A DNA stretch of 44,593 nt from Pyrinomonadaceae bacterium (lineage in GTDB: Bacteria; Acidobacteriota; Blastocatellia; Pyrinomonadales; Pyrinomonadaceae): positions 1 through 44,593 of the forward strand of contig JACVRN010000032.1 in assembly GCA_014534425.1 (NCBI GenBank), written 5' to 3'. How positions within the stretch are numbered: the stretch's first letter is position 1; every line of letters begins with the position of its first letter. Below, one piece after another: positions 16,286 through 24,184 of this stretch. The translations under genes and the position numbers were made by a program. The notes under the pieces are model-generated. The model saw nothing but the letters and a program-made list of their open reading frames with translations, was not told the DNA's origin and searched no databases.

Positions 16286-18328
16286 TTAAAGCGCCATCTC
16301 TACAAGGCGCGGCAGGTCAAGTATGAGTGCGACTGTGCCGTCCTGTAGCTCGGTCGCGCCGCTTATGCCGCGCCAGCGCGGGGCGTGGCGGCCAAGCCCT
16401 CGTACCAGGACTTCACGATGGCCGTCCCAGCCGTCAACTATAATCCCTGCACGCCTTGCCTCCGCTTCATTATCTCCCTGCACGCCGCTCTCTCCGGCGA
16501 TGTGCGAGACTATGACGTGGAGTCTCTCGCCGTTTGCCTCGCCGTCCAAAGGCTGCGCGAGCAGTTGACGCATGGAGAAGAGCGGCACGATGGAACCGCG
16601 CCAGCGCATCACACGCGCGCCAGCGATGCGCTCTATCTCGTCCGGCTCTATGAAACCGGCTTCCGCTATGTGGCTTGCGTCGACGCAGTAGCGGAAGCCG
16701 CCGGATTGAACTACGAGCGCGGGCACCAGCGCAAGCGTAGTGGGCAACAGAAGCTCGAAGGTAGTCCCCTTGCCCACCTCGCTCTCCACGCGAAGCTCGC
16801 CGCCGACCTGCTCCACGGTTCTCTCTACCACGTCAAGCCCTACGCCGCGACCGCTCATGTTCGAAACAGTGCTGGCCGTCGAAAAGCCCGGGCGAAAGAT
16901 TAAACGCAGAGATTGCTGGCGCGTCAATTCCTGTTCCGGCTCAATTATCCCGCGCTCGATGGCCGCGCGCCGAACTCGCTCAGGGTCTATGCCGCGCCCG
17001 TCATCCGTGATGCGAAGGCGAACGCGGCTTCCTTCCGTTAAGGCTTCCAGATGCACGCGCCCCTGCTCCGGCTTATTTTGGCGGGCACGTTCTTCCCTGG
17101 CCTCTATGCCGTGATCGACCGCGTTGCGAAGAAGATGAAGCAGTGGGTCGCCTATGGCATCGGCCAGGGATTTATCGAGCCGGACTTCGCCGCCCGACAT
17201 CTCGAACTCTACCTCTTTGCCCACGGCACGCGCGCTCGCGGCTCCTACGCGCACGGCCCGCGTCAGCGTAGGAGCAATCGCCACCATACGCATCTCTATC
17301 AGACGCTCTTCAAGCTCCACGAAGCGTCGTCGTATGCGAGCGGCGCGAATCTCCATCTCCGTGCGCTCTGCGCGCCCAAGGTTCGCAGCCAGGGCCAGGT
17401 CAAGCGTCGAAGTCGTGTCCGTCAAAAGCTCGTGAGCGGCTGAAACCATCTCGTCCAACTCGCTCAACTCCACGCGCACGAGCGTCGAAAGAGAAGCGAG
17501 GCTTTGATGAGGAAGCTCGCTGTCAGCGACGCGAGCTTCCGTGACAGGCTCTTCGGAAGCGAGCCTTTCCGGCTCAGCGTTCTTCCGCGCCGTCAGTTCC
17601 ACAGGAGCATCCGCGCCGAACATCTCTGTACGCGCCGTTACCTCTTCGGCGCGAGCGTCCGTGGCGTAAAGAAGACGAAAGCTAATCTGGTCGGGCGCGG
17701 AAGATTCCATGCCCGGCATGGTTGAAATTATCTCGCCGTCTGCGGAGAGTGCGTCGGAAAAATCGCGGAAGCGTTCGTCAAAGGTCAGCAGGTCGAACTG
17801 AACGTTGATGAGAAAGAGGTGTGCGCCCTCGCTCACGGCCTCGCGCAGGCGATGCGCTTCGTACTCGCTCAGTGAGCGCGCCATCTCATCCGGCAGCGCC
17901 TCCATCACCTCGCTTTCAGTGCCCGCTACCTTGTCGGCATCGCTTCTGAGCGACAGACGCCGCAGGCGCTCGGTCAAGGTCTGAGAGACGGCTAGAGATT
18001 CGCCGCGCACGGCTGCGCTCAAGGTCTGCTCAAGCGCGCTCGCAGCTTCGTCAAAGGCGTCGAGCACGGAGTCTTCAACCTGCACGCGCCCCAGGCGAAC
18101 GCCCTCCAGAAGATTCTCAAACTCGTGCGCGAGTTCCGCCATCTCGGTCAGGCCGACGGCTGAGGCAGAGCCTTTGATTGTGTGAACGTGGCGAAAGATG
18201 CGCGCGACCAACTCTCTGCGCGCACGTCCTTCATTGCGGCGTGCGCGCAGCGCCTGAGTGTCGCCCGCCAGCACCTCAATCAAATCCTCGGCCTCGGCCA
18301 GAAACTCGCGCAGCAGTTGCTCGTCCAT
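16286..18328 (-). CDS. cheA: Chemotaxis-type histidine kinase CheA
   Basis: The 680-residue kinase has an Hpt/P1 domain (1-105) with the phospho-accepting His49 in HTIKGSA, and a P2-like region (about 165-235). The P3 dimerisation helices lie at about 275-345. The HATPase domain holds an N box (LLRNAVDHGIE near 400) and G boxes (DDGRGID near 442, GRGVGLDVV near 490). The C-terminal CheW-like P5 domain spans about 530-675. It should phosphorylate CheY and CheB in response to receptor arrays. It sits directly after the response regulator gene. The ATG at 18328 has no Shine-Dalgarno sequence; hairpin locus C begins five bases upstream. CheW, CheR and CheB are encoded about 14 kb away. Confidence 0.95.
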   Translation of the reverse strand: MDEQLLREFLAEAEDLIEVLAGDTQALRARRNEGRARRELVARIFRHVHTIKGSASAVGLTEMAELAHEFENLLEGVRLGRVQVEDSVLDAFDEAASALEQTLSAAVRGESLAVSQTLTERLRRLSLRSDADKVAGTESEVMEALPDEMARSLSEYEAHRLREAVSEGAHLFLINVQFDLLTFDERFRDFSDALSADGEIISTMPGMESSAPDQISFRLLYATDARAEEVTARTEMFGADAPVELTARKNAEPERLASEEPVTEARVADSELPHQSLASLSTLVRVELSELDEMVSAAHELLTDTTSTLDLALAANLGRAERTEMEIRAARIRRRFVELEERLIEMRMVAIAPTLTRAVRVGAASARAVGKEVEFEMSGGEVRLDKSLADAIGDPLLHLLRNAVDHGIEAREERARQNKPEQGRVHLEALTEGSRVRLRITDDGRGIDPERVRRAAIERGIIEPEQELTRQQSLRLIFRPGFSTASTVSNMSGRGVGLDVVERTVEQVGGELRVESEVGKGTTFELLLPTTLALVPALVVQSGGFRYCVDASHIAEAGFIEPDEIERIAGARVMRWRGSIVPLFSMRQLLAQPLDGEANGERLHVIVSHIAGESGVQGDNEAEARRAGIIVDGWDGHREVLVRGLGRHAPRWRGISGATELQDGTVALILDLPRLVEMAL

Positions 18329-18333
18329 AAACG

Positions 18334-18396
18334 AATGGTAAATGGTAAATGATAAATGGTAAATAGAAGAATCGTTCTTTCTATTTACTACTCATC
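18334..18396. repeat. Heptamer-unit repeat hairpin (locus C)
   Basis: Five heptamers (AATGGTA, AATGGTA, AATGATA, AATGGTA, AATAGAA) are followed by a partly complementary arm. AAATAGAA/TTCTATTT and GAA/TTC close on a TCG loop, and pairing continues outward with a G-T pair. The response regulator stop codon TAG (18383-18381) lies inside the right arm, and the cheA start lies next to the left arm. Confidence 0.8.
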
Positions 18397-18755
18397 AGAT
18401 GCTTTTTGATTGTGTGTTGTAGCTGCGAAGCGGTGAAGGGTTTCGGCAGGTAATCGTCCGCGCCCAGGGCCAGAGCGCGATGACGGTCATCCTCTGCGGC
18501 TTCGGTTGAGATGACTATTACGGGAATGGAGCGCAAACGCTCGTCAGTTTTGATGAAGCGTACAAGCTCAAGCCCGTTTATCTCCGGCATGTGAATGTCG
18601 GTGAGCACCAGGTCAATCGTGCTGGTGCTGAGAGTCTTGATGGCTTCTATGCCCGTGGAGGCGCGCTCCACCTGTAGGTTTTGAAGGTCTGAGAGCGCGG
18701 CAGCAACAAGAGCGCGAGTGGCTATAGAATCATCTGCGACGAGTATGCGCTTCAT
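18381..18755 (-). CDS. CheY-like single-domain response regulator
   Basis: A 124-residue receiver domain with all hallmark residues: the acidic pair DD (8-9), the phospho-Asp53 in LTDIHMP, Ser/Thr at 83-84 (VIST) and Lys105 in LPKPF. No output domain is present, so it acts by protein contact, as CheY does with a motor, or as a phosphate sink. It lies immediately upstream of cheA, its likely kinase. The last residues (MSSK and stop) are encoded by the heptamer repeat of locus C. A motor target cannot be named, as no flagellar or pilus motor gene is in the window. Confidence 0.93.
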   Translation of the reverse strand: MKRILVADDSIATRALVAAALSDLQNLQVERASTGIEAIKTLSTSTIDLVLTDIHMPEINGLELVRFIKTDERLRSIPVIVISTEAAEDDRHRALALGADDYLPKPFTASQLQHTIKKHLMSSK

Positions 18756-18911
18756 CTTTTGATTCCGGGAGCGGGCGGCATACGACCGATGCCTACACGC
18801 GATTTAGACTCAGAGAGTTTACATGCGCGCACCTGTGGTCGGGTTCACAAAGCGCACCCTGGGCTTTTCAATTAAACTCTTGAATAACCAGCTTGGTCAT
18901 GTGGGAGGGTT

Positions 18912-19442
18912 TCAGGCCGAAGCCGATTGCTCATCCGCCGACTGCTCGTCGGCAGCTTGCTCGTCAACCGATTGTTCGTCTCCGCCCTGTTCTTCAGCGT
19001 CCAGCGTGTCTACCGGTTGCTGTGGTTGCTCTTCATCCAGGTCGCGCTTGATGGCGTCCAGGATGCCGTTGATGAACTGCGTCGCCTCGTAGGTGGAAAA
19101 GCGGCGCGCAATCTCAAGCGCTTCGTTGATGGCGACAGTGCGCGGCGTAGGCTCGTGCAGGAATTCGTAGACGGCAAGACGGAGTATGTTGCGGTCTACT
19201 ATCGCCATGCGCGAGATGCGCCAGTGCTCTGCGCGCGAGCGTATGCGCTCGTCCAGAGCGTCCAGCCTGGCTAAAGTTCCAGTCGCCAGTCGTGTTGCGA
19301 ATTCCTGCGCGGCAGGCGTCACTTCTGCGTCGCCCAACTCAGACCAGTAGGTTCGCACAAGCTCGTCCACGCGCGTCTTCGAAACATCCGCCGCAAAGAG
19401 CATTTGCAAGGCGCTCTCGCGCGCCTTACGCCTCGACCCCAT
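18912..19442 (-). CDS. nusB: Transcription antitermination factor NusB with acidic repeat tail
   Basis: Residues 1-145 are a standard NusB fold: MGSRRKARESALQMLFAADV at the start, DRNILRLAVYEFLHE in the middle, and INEALEIARRFS then FINGILDAI near the end. NusB binds boxA RNA with NusE (S10) and supports antitermination at rRNA operons. The 176-residue protein ends in an unusual Asp/Glu/Gln/Ser-rich tail of about 30 residues. It contains a repeated DEQSA/DEQSV unit and is absent from typical NusB of about 140-150 residues. The start is the ATG at 19442; the longer frame to 19514 reads through the repeat hairpin. It follows ribH, the usual ribH-nusB pairing. Confidence 0.93.
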   Translation of the reverse strand: MGSRRKARESALQMLFAADVSKTRVDELVRTYWSELGDAEVTPAAQEFATRLATGTLARLDALDERIRSRAEHWRISRMAIVDRNILRLAVYEFLHEPTPRTVAINEALEIARRFSTYEATQFINGILDAIKRDLDEEQPQQPVDTLDAEEQGGDEQSVDEQAADEQSADEQSASA

Positions 19443-19451
19443 AAAACACCA

Positions 19452-19600
19452 GTGATAAGTGATGAGCGACAAGTGATGTGCAAGAAGAAGCAAACAGCCA
19501 TCAGCCGTCAGCAATCAGCAAGAAGAAGAGCCTGCTTTTGCTGATTGCTGAAAGCTGAATGCTGATGGCTTTTCTTGCTCGTCACTTGTCACTTGTCACC
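19452..19600. repeat. Nested double heptamer hairpin (locus D)
   Basis: Outer heptamers GTGATAA, GTGATGA, GCGACAA, GTGATGT pair in kind with GTCACTT, GTCACTT, GTCACC on the far side. Inner heptamers GCCATCA, GCCGTCA, GCAATCA pair with GCTGATT, GCTGAAA, GCTGAAT, GCTGATG. Spacers also pair (GCAAGAA with TTCTTGC). The ribH stop codon lies in the outer right arm. It fills the whole ribH-nusB spacer. Confidence 0.9.
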
Positions 19601-20061
19601 GCTTTGTAAAGATTTGCCAACTCGACAGCCGACATGGCGGCTTCGAACCCCTTGTTGCCCGCTTTTACTCCCGCTCTATCAATCGCCTGTTCCAGAGTGT
19701 CTGCCGTAACTATGCCGAAGAGCACGGGCACGCCCGTCTCCATCCCGGCGTGCGCTATGCCTTTGGCCGCTTCCGCCGCGACGTAATCGAAGTGCGGAGT
19801 GTCGCCGCGTATGATTGTCCCAAGGCAGATGACAGCATCCCAACGCCCGGAGGCTGCAAGCTTGTGGGCCATGAGCGGGATTTCCCAGGAGCCCGGAACC
19901 TTGAAGACCTCCACAGCCTTTTCGTCCGCCCCGAGGCGCTCAAGAGCATCGAGCGCGCCTTCGACGAGCCGCGCCGTCAGGAAATTATTCCAACGGCTTG
20001 CGACCACCGCGAAGCGAAACCCTGATGCGGATAAGCGTCCCTGATGAATGACGGGCTGCAA
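19582..20061 (-). CDS. ribH: 6,7-dimethyl-8-ribityllumazine synthase
   Basis: The 159-residue lumazine synthase has the family motifs: [10 protein letters not shown] with Trp24 at the active site, VPGSWEIP (56-62) and [14 protein letters not shown] with the catalytic His90. [15 protein letters not shown] is also present. It condenses the ribitylaminouracil with dihydroxybutanone phosphate in riboflavin synthesis. The TTG at 20061 is chosen because the frame to 20229 would start upstream of the predicted promoter, and the homologous core begins shortly after. The final residues VTSDK and the stop come from the heptamer array of locus D. nusB follows on the same strand. Confidence 0.93.
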   Translation of the reverse strand: MQPVIHQGRLSASGFRFAVVASRWNNFLTARLVEGALDALERLGADEKAVEVFKVPGSWEIPLMAHKLAASGRWDAVICLGTIIRGDTPHFDYVAAEAAKGIAHAGMETGVPVLFGIVTADTLEQAIDRAGVKAGNKGFEAAMSAVELANLYKAVTSDK

Positions 20062-20122
20062 CTTCTTCTGCTTCTCTCCGACTCCGAAATTTTCAATCGA
20101 GCGATTTAATGAAAGCTTTGGC

Positions 20123-20152
20123 AGTATAGGTGAAGCGCGCCGCGTGTGACAA
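20123..20152 (-). promoter_or_regulatory. Promoter for ribH-nusB
   Basis: On the minus strand TTGTCA (20152-20147) and TATACT (20128-20123) are 18 bases apart. The predicted transcript start near 20116 leaves a leader of about 55 bases before the ribH TTG. That leader is too short for an FMN riboswitch, and no RFN-type conserved core was seen. Confidence 0.6.
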
Positions 20153-20275
20153 GTAGTGATGAAAAGAGAAGCGAGAATAATGATTCTACGAGGTTTGATT
20201 TCAACGTCAGTCAAGTGGACACAATTCAAACAAGCGGCGCTGCGGAATTTTCAGAGTTTGCATCGAACGGAAGCG

Positions 20276-20638
20276 TTAAAGGCTCCCGTCACGCTCTGTC
20301 TCTAACTTGTATACGCGGTTGTCTAAATCCTTGTAATCGGCGCGCACTTCAATAAAGATTTCCATCAACACGCCGACCTGCCGATTCAGATTGCGAAAGC
20401 CCGTGCGCGTCTCGTCACGCAACCCTTCCATCCTTTCGGACAAGCTCTTCTGTCCTTCCTGAAGCTGTGTGATGTCGGCCTGTACTTTCTCCCAGATCGG
20501 GCGCGTGTCGTAGAGGCGAGCATCAACGGTCTGCCTCAAGTCCGCGAGTTCGGAGCGGATAGCCTGAACCATTTGAAAAAGCTCGTCGAATCTGCCGTTC
20601 GGCTGTTCGCCAAGCCTCTTTGTTGTGTCTTCGTTCAT
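20276..20638 (-). CDS. Small coiled-coil protein of unknown function
   Basis: The 120-residue product is almost wholly helical with heptad-like spacing (FDELFQMVQAIRSELADLRQTVDARL, then ITQLQEGQKSLSERMEGLRDETRTGFRNLNRQVGVL). It lacks a signal peptide and membrane segments, so a cytoplasmic coiled-coil oligomer is expected. GAGAGG lies five bases before the ATG at 20638, a good ribosome site. It follows the enoyl-CoA hydratase gene by 72 bases on the same strand. No partner or function can be assigned. Confidence 0.75.
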   Translation of the reverse strand: MNEDTTKRLGEQPNGRFDELFQMVQAIRSELADLRQTVDARLYDTRPIWEKVQADITQLQEGQKSLSERMEGLRDETRTGFRNLNRQVGVLMEIFIEVRADYKDLDNRVYKLETERDGSL

Positions 20639-20710
20639 ATCAACCTCTCAGTAATTAAAGAGGCGCAAGTGTTGATTGATTTTACGCCCGCTTGTGCGCG
20701 GGAGGCAAAC

Positions 20711-21484
20711 TTATCTGCCTTTGAAGACGGGAGGGCGTTTTTCGAGGAAGGCGCGGGTGCCTTCGCGCACGTCTTCGGTCTCGAAGAGGCTGCTGAACAA
20801 CTCCGCTTCAAGCTCCAGTCCCTGTTCAAGCGGAAGGTCGATTCCACGCGTCACGGCTTTGAGACAGGCGCGTATGGCTAGCGGCGCAAGACCTGAGATT
20901 GTACGCGCCAGAGCTTGCGCTTCCATGAGAAGATGCGCTGGCTCTACGACACGATTGATTAAGCCGTAGCGCAGGGCATCGTGGGCCGAAAGCGACTGCC
21001 CCGTGAGCATCAATTCAAGCGCGCGGCTGGTGCCTACCGAGCGCGCTGTGCGCTGCGTGCCGCCGTACGCGGGAAGCATGCCGAGCTTCGTTTCGGGAAG
21101 ACTGAAGGTTGCGCTTTCAGACGCGAGGCGAATGTGGCAGGCGAGCGCAAGCTCGCAGCCTCCGCCCGCAGCAATACCGTTGACAGCAGCGATGACCGGC
21201 ACCGTACAGCTTTCAATCGTCGCGCACGCGCGTTGACCGCGCAAGGACGCGCGCCGTGCCCCTTCCACGTCAAGATGCTGCAACTCTTTGATGTCCGTCC
21301 CGGCGCTAAACGCACGCTCGCCCGCGCCGGTCAGGATAACCGCACGCAAAGATTCATCCGCGCACGCGCGCTCAAACACCAGACTCAACTCTTCCAGCAT
21401 CTCGCCCGAAAGCGCATTCATCCTCTCCGGCCTCTCAAGCCGGACGACCACCACACCATCACTCGCTTCATAAACGACAGACAT
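20711..21484 (-). CDS. Enoyl-CoA hydratase/isomerase (crotonase family)
   Basis: The 257-residue protein has the crotonase oxyanion segments (SAGTDIKEL near 61-69; NGIAAGGGCELAL near 102-114). Both catalytic glutamates are present: the one in GGGCE and the one in LPETKLGMLPAYGGTQR. That supports hydratase activity on 2-enoyl-CoA in fatty-acid beta-oxidation or butyrate-type metabolism. It is on the same strand as, and 73 bases after, the 3-hydroxyacyl-CoA dehydrogenase, which would take the next step. The spacer is filled by repeat locus E, and the ATG lacks a clear ribosome site. Confidence 0.92.
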   Translation of the reverse strand: MSVVYEASDGVVVVRLERPERMNALSGEMLEELSLVFERACADESLRAVILTGAGERAFSAGTDIKELQHLDVEGARRASLRGQRACATIESCTVPVIAAVNGIAAGGGCELALACHIRLASESATFSLPETKLGMLPAYGGTQRTARSVGTSRALELMLTGQSLSAHDALRYGLINRVVEPAHLLMEAQALARTISGLAPLAIRACLKAVTRGIDLPLEQGLELEAELFSSLFETEDVREGTRAFLEKRPPVFKGR

Positions 21485-21492
21485 AAAAAACA

Positions 21493-21563
21493 GTCTAGAG
21501 AGTCTAGGGAGTCTGGAGAGTCAAAAGACGTTCTTCTCTCTAGACTCTCAGGACTCTCTAGAC
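21493..21563. repeat. Nonamer-unit inverted repeat (locus E)
   Basis: Three nonamers GTCTAGAGA, GTCTAGGGA and GTCTGGAGA are followed by a short loop. Reverse-complement nonamers TCTCTAGAC, TCTCAGGAC and TCTCTAGAC follow. The stop codon TAG of the dehydrogenase gene (21560-21558) lies in the right arm. Confidence 0.9.
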
Positions 21564-22451
21564 TAGATTCATCGGCGTGGGGTTCTTCGGGTCTTTGGTG
21601 TAGTCGTAGAAGCCTCGGCCTGACTTGCGTCCGTAGAGACCGGCGAGCACCATTCGCTTGAGAAGCGGCGGCGGGGCGAAGCGCTTTTCGCGGAACTCGT
21701 TGAACATTATCTCGGCTATGTAATAGGTGGTGTCCAGTCCTACGAAGTCGCCGAGGGTGAACGGCCCCATCGGATAACCACAGCCGAGCTTCATGGCGTT
21801 GTCAATATCGACGATTGAGCCTACGCCTTCTTCGAGCGCCCGCACGGCGTCCAGCATGTAGGGCACGAGCAGTCTATTGACTATGAAGCCCGTCTTGTCG
21901 CTCGTGCGAACGGGGACTTTGCCAAGCTGGCGGCCAAACTCCACCGCGCGCTCGTAGACCTCTTCGTCCGTCAGAATAGTGCGAACGACTTCGACCAGCT
22001 TCATCAGTGGCACGGGGTTGAAGAAGTGCATGCCTATGAAGCGGCGCTGGCGTTCGGCAGAGGTCGCCGTCATCATCTCCGTGATGGAGAGCGAAGAAGT
22101 ATTGGAGGCGAGGATTGTTTCGGGCTTGCAAAGCTCGTCAAGTTGCCTGTAGGTGTCGCGCTTGATGTCCAGGTTCTCTATTATCGCCTCAATGATGATG
22201 TCGCAGTCCGAGAGGTCTTCGAGTTTGGTTGTGCCCTTGAGGCGACCGCGAATCTGCTGCTGCTGTTCTGCGGTTATAGTTCCCTTCTCGGCAAAGCGCG
22301 CGAGCGATTTATCAATCCCGCCGAAGCCTCTCTCGCAAAGCTCGTCCGAGACTTCGCGGACTATCACATCAAAGCCTGCCGTGGCGGCGGTCTGCGCTAT
22401 GCCCGAACCCATCAGGCCGCAGCCAAGCACGCCGACTTTCTTAATATCCAT
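21558..22451 (-). CDS. hbd: 3-hydroxybutyryl-CoA dehydrogenase (3-hydroxyacyl-CoA dehydrogenase family)
   Basis: The 297-residue enzyme has an N-terminal NAD-binding motif (VGVLGCGLMGSGIAQ) and the family catalytic segment GMHFFNPVPLMKLVEVV with the active His. The C-terminal helical domain includes SDKTGFIVNRLLVPYMLDA and GPFTLGDFVGLDT. It oxidises 3-hydroxyacyl-CoA to 3-ketoacyl-CoA and is the expected partner of the adjacent enoyl-CoA hydratase. The stop is contributed by repeat locus E. It starts 15 bases after the rhomboid gene, so the two are probably co-transcribed. Confidence 0.93.
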   Translation of the reverse strand: MDIKKVGVLGCGLMGSGIAQTAATAGFDVIVREVSDELCERGFGGIDKSLARFAEKGTITAEQQQQIRGRLKGTTKLEDLSDCDIIIEAIIENLDIKRDTYRQLDELCKPETILASNTSSLSITEMMTATSAERQRRFIGMHFFNPVPLMKLVEVVRTILTDEEVYERAVEFGRQLGKVPVRTSDKTGFIVNRLLVPYMLDAVRALEEGVGSIVDIDNAMKLGCGYPMGPFTLGDFVGLDTTYYIAEIMFNEFREKRFAPPPLLKRMVLAGLYGRKSGRGFYDYTKDPKNPTPMNLV

Positions 22452-22466
22452 CTCTACTCTTTTCTC

Positions 22467-23864
22467 CTAATCTTTAATTGAACGATTGCTATTGGAATTC
22501 GATTCATTCCCGGCGGGAGAATTATTCGCAGGCTGCTCGTCCTCCGTCACACTCAGCCTGTACTTCTCCCTGTTGGCCCTAGCCCACTCTATATGCTTTT
22601 CCTGCCAGGCACGAAAATCTGCGGCCAGCTTCTTGCGCTGCTCAACTAGACGCGGCGAACCCTTCTCCGGCTTAGGCCCAATCTCTTTTACTCTTTCCAG
22701 CAACGAAACCAACTCACTGCCGAGCGCGTCCGCCGTGTCGTCCAAGGGCTGCAAGCTCTTCAACTCTTTAACAGCAGTGTCTAGAGCGCCCTTCTCATTG
22801 TTATTGAAGGCGTCGACGAAAGCACGCTCTCCGTCGTTGGTCGCTTTGAGATAAGCGGCGACGCGCGGGTTCGCCTGCTGCTCGGAGTTCGCACGCGCCT
22901 CATCCGAAGCAGGCAGGCGAGTGTTGAAGCTGCGCGCGACCATCAGAAAGCTTACGGCCACCAGCACGAGAGCCGCAATCTGAAGAACGTGCCAGAAGAC
23001 GGCCACGGACGCGCGCTGGCCCGGTCGCTTGTAGCCTACGAAGAGCGCGGCAGCCACGCCGGAAAAGAAGCCGCCGAGGTGCGCCGCGTTGTCTATGAAG
23101 CCACGCCCCAGATACCCTATGAAAAGATTCATCAGAATCATAGGTAAGAGGCCGGTGCCGAAGGCCCGCTTAAAACCTTCCGGCAACTCGTGGCGAAACT
23201 TTATCCCGAAGACAAAGAGCACGCCGACCAGGCCGAAGAGCGCGCCCGAAGCTCCGGCTGAAGGATTGTCCATAGTCTTGAACAAAAACCTGCCCACGGA
23301 GTTGACGTGCAGGTCGGGCCGCACGGTCAGGTAGCTTGCCACGACTCCGGCCACGCCCGTCAGCACCCAGAAGAAGACGAACTTCGCGGAGCCGTAGAGC
23401 TTTTCCACATAGGGGCCTACGACCCACAGGCTCCACATGTTGACCAGTATGTGCGGCAGGTTGACGTGTATAAAGACTGGCGTCACAAAGCGCCACCACT
23501 GGCCCGCGTTGATTAAATAGTTGAGCTTCGCTCCGTAGGCATCCAGCACCGCGTTCGGGAAAGCCCACAGCGCGCTTCCCGTAAAGCCGCTTGAGGCCCA
23601 CATGAGAAGGAAGACGAAGAGATTGGCGGCCAGAAAGAGAAGCGTGAAAGTATGCGGTCGCTCAAGCACTGCGCGGGCAAAGCGTAGCGTCTCTATGTCG
23701 TAAACATGGCGGCGTTGAGGCGAAAGCTCTGCGGCAGCCAGGGGGACGCCGCATTGCGGGCAGACTGCTTCGCCAGCGCCTACGATTGCGCCGCAATTGC
23801 GACACACGCTCGGTCGCTCCGCGTATGAACTCGTACTCTGGTCTGACAAAATCTTCTTACTCAA
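22467..23864 (-). CDS. Rhomboid-family intramembrane serine protease with N-terminal zinc ribbon
   Basis: The 465-residue protein opens with a CxxC...CxxC zinc-ribbon (CRNCGAIVGAGEAVCPQCG, residues 21-39). About six membrane helices (75-310) then carry the rhomboid dyad: Ser in GASGALFG near residue 206 and His in IDNAAHLGGF near 262. HVNLPHILVNMWSL matches the conserved L1/TM2 region. The last 150 residues are a soluble charged helical tail ending in a Asn/Ser-rich stretch. It would cleave transmembrane substrates within the bilayer. The start at 23864 is TTG without a clear ribosome site. Confidence 0.92.
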   Translation of the reverse strand: MSKKILSDQSTSSYAERPSVCRNCGAIVGAGEAVCPQCGVPLAAAELSPQRRHVYDIETLRFARAVLERPHTFTLLFLAANLFVFLLMWASSGFTGSALWAFPNAVLDAYGAKLNYLINAGQWWRFVTPVFIHVNLPHILVNMWSLWVVGPYVEKLYGSAKFVFFWVLTGVAGVVASYLTVRPDLHVNSVGRFLFKTMDNPSAGASGALFGLVGVLFVFGIKFRHELPEGFKRAFGTGLLPMILMNLFIGYLGRGFIDNAAHLGGFFSGVAAALFVGYKRPGQRASVAVFWHVLQIAALVLVAVSFLMVARSFNTRLPASDEARANSEQQANPRVAAYLKATNDGERAFVDAFNNNEKGALDTAVKELKSLQPLDDTADALGSELVSLLERVKEIGPKPEKGSPRLVEQRKKLAADFRAWQEKHIEWARANREKYRLSVTEDEQPANNSPAGNESNSNSNRSIKD

Positions 23865-24184
23865 ACCCGGGCGTGACGTTTATCAGGAATTTGTTCGCGC
23901 CTGATTCTACAATGAAGCCTGAGAAAGGCAAAAGACGCAGGGAAAGAGATGACGCGGACTCTGTCTTCTCTTTTTGACCGGAGCGCCGTGACAGCTTTTA
24001 TGTCAAATAGACGTAGCGAAGTCGGGGCCTGGCTCCCGCCGTTCCAATAAATTCAACGATTTAACCCGAATCCCGCAGGCGGCACGCGTTTTGTTAAGTC
24101 ATATAGCGCCGCGCCCCCGACTAAGATATTGACGGCGCAAACTGAAGCTCAAGGAAAACGCCTCTTTGGAGGATTAGTAGCTGC
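23865..24184. other. 320-bp divergent spacer between rhomboid and subtilase genes
   Basis: It holds a rhomboid promoter candidate and a short TGACA/TGTCA inverted repeat at about 23988-24004. The subtilase ribosome site GGAGG lies about 12 bases before its ATG. No RNA gene or credible ORF is seen. Confidence 0.5.
23904..23931 (-). promoter_or_regulatory. Candidate promoter for the rhomboid-hbd gene run
   Basis: On the minus strand TTGCCT (23931-23926) and TAGAAT (23909-23904) are 16 bases apart, with a predicted start about 33 bases upstream of the rhomboid TTG. Confidence 0.45.

Noticed and set aside
19452..19600. CRISPR-like array
   Set aside because: Units are 7 bases with no spacers and are mirrored on the other side, and no cas gene is near.
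20062..20122. FMN riboswitch before ribH
   Set aside because: The predicted leader is only about 55 bases and has no RFN core.
23786..23977. 63-codon plus-strand ORF in the rhomboid-subtilase spacer
   Set aside because: It overlaps the rhomboid N-terminus on the other strand and its promoter and lacks a ribosome site.
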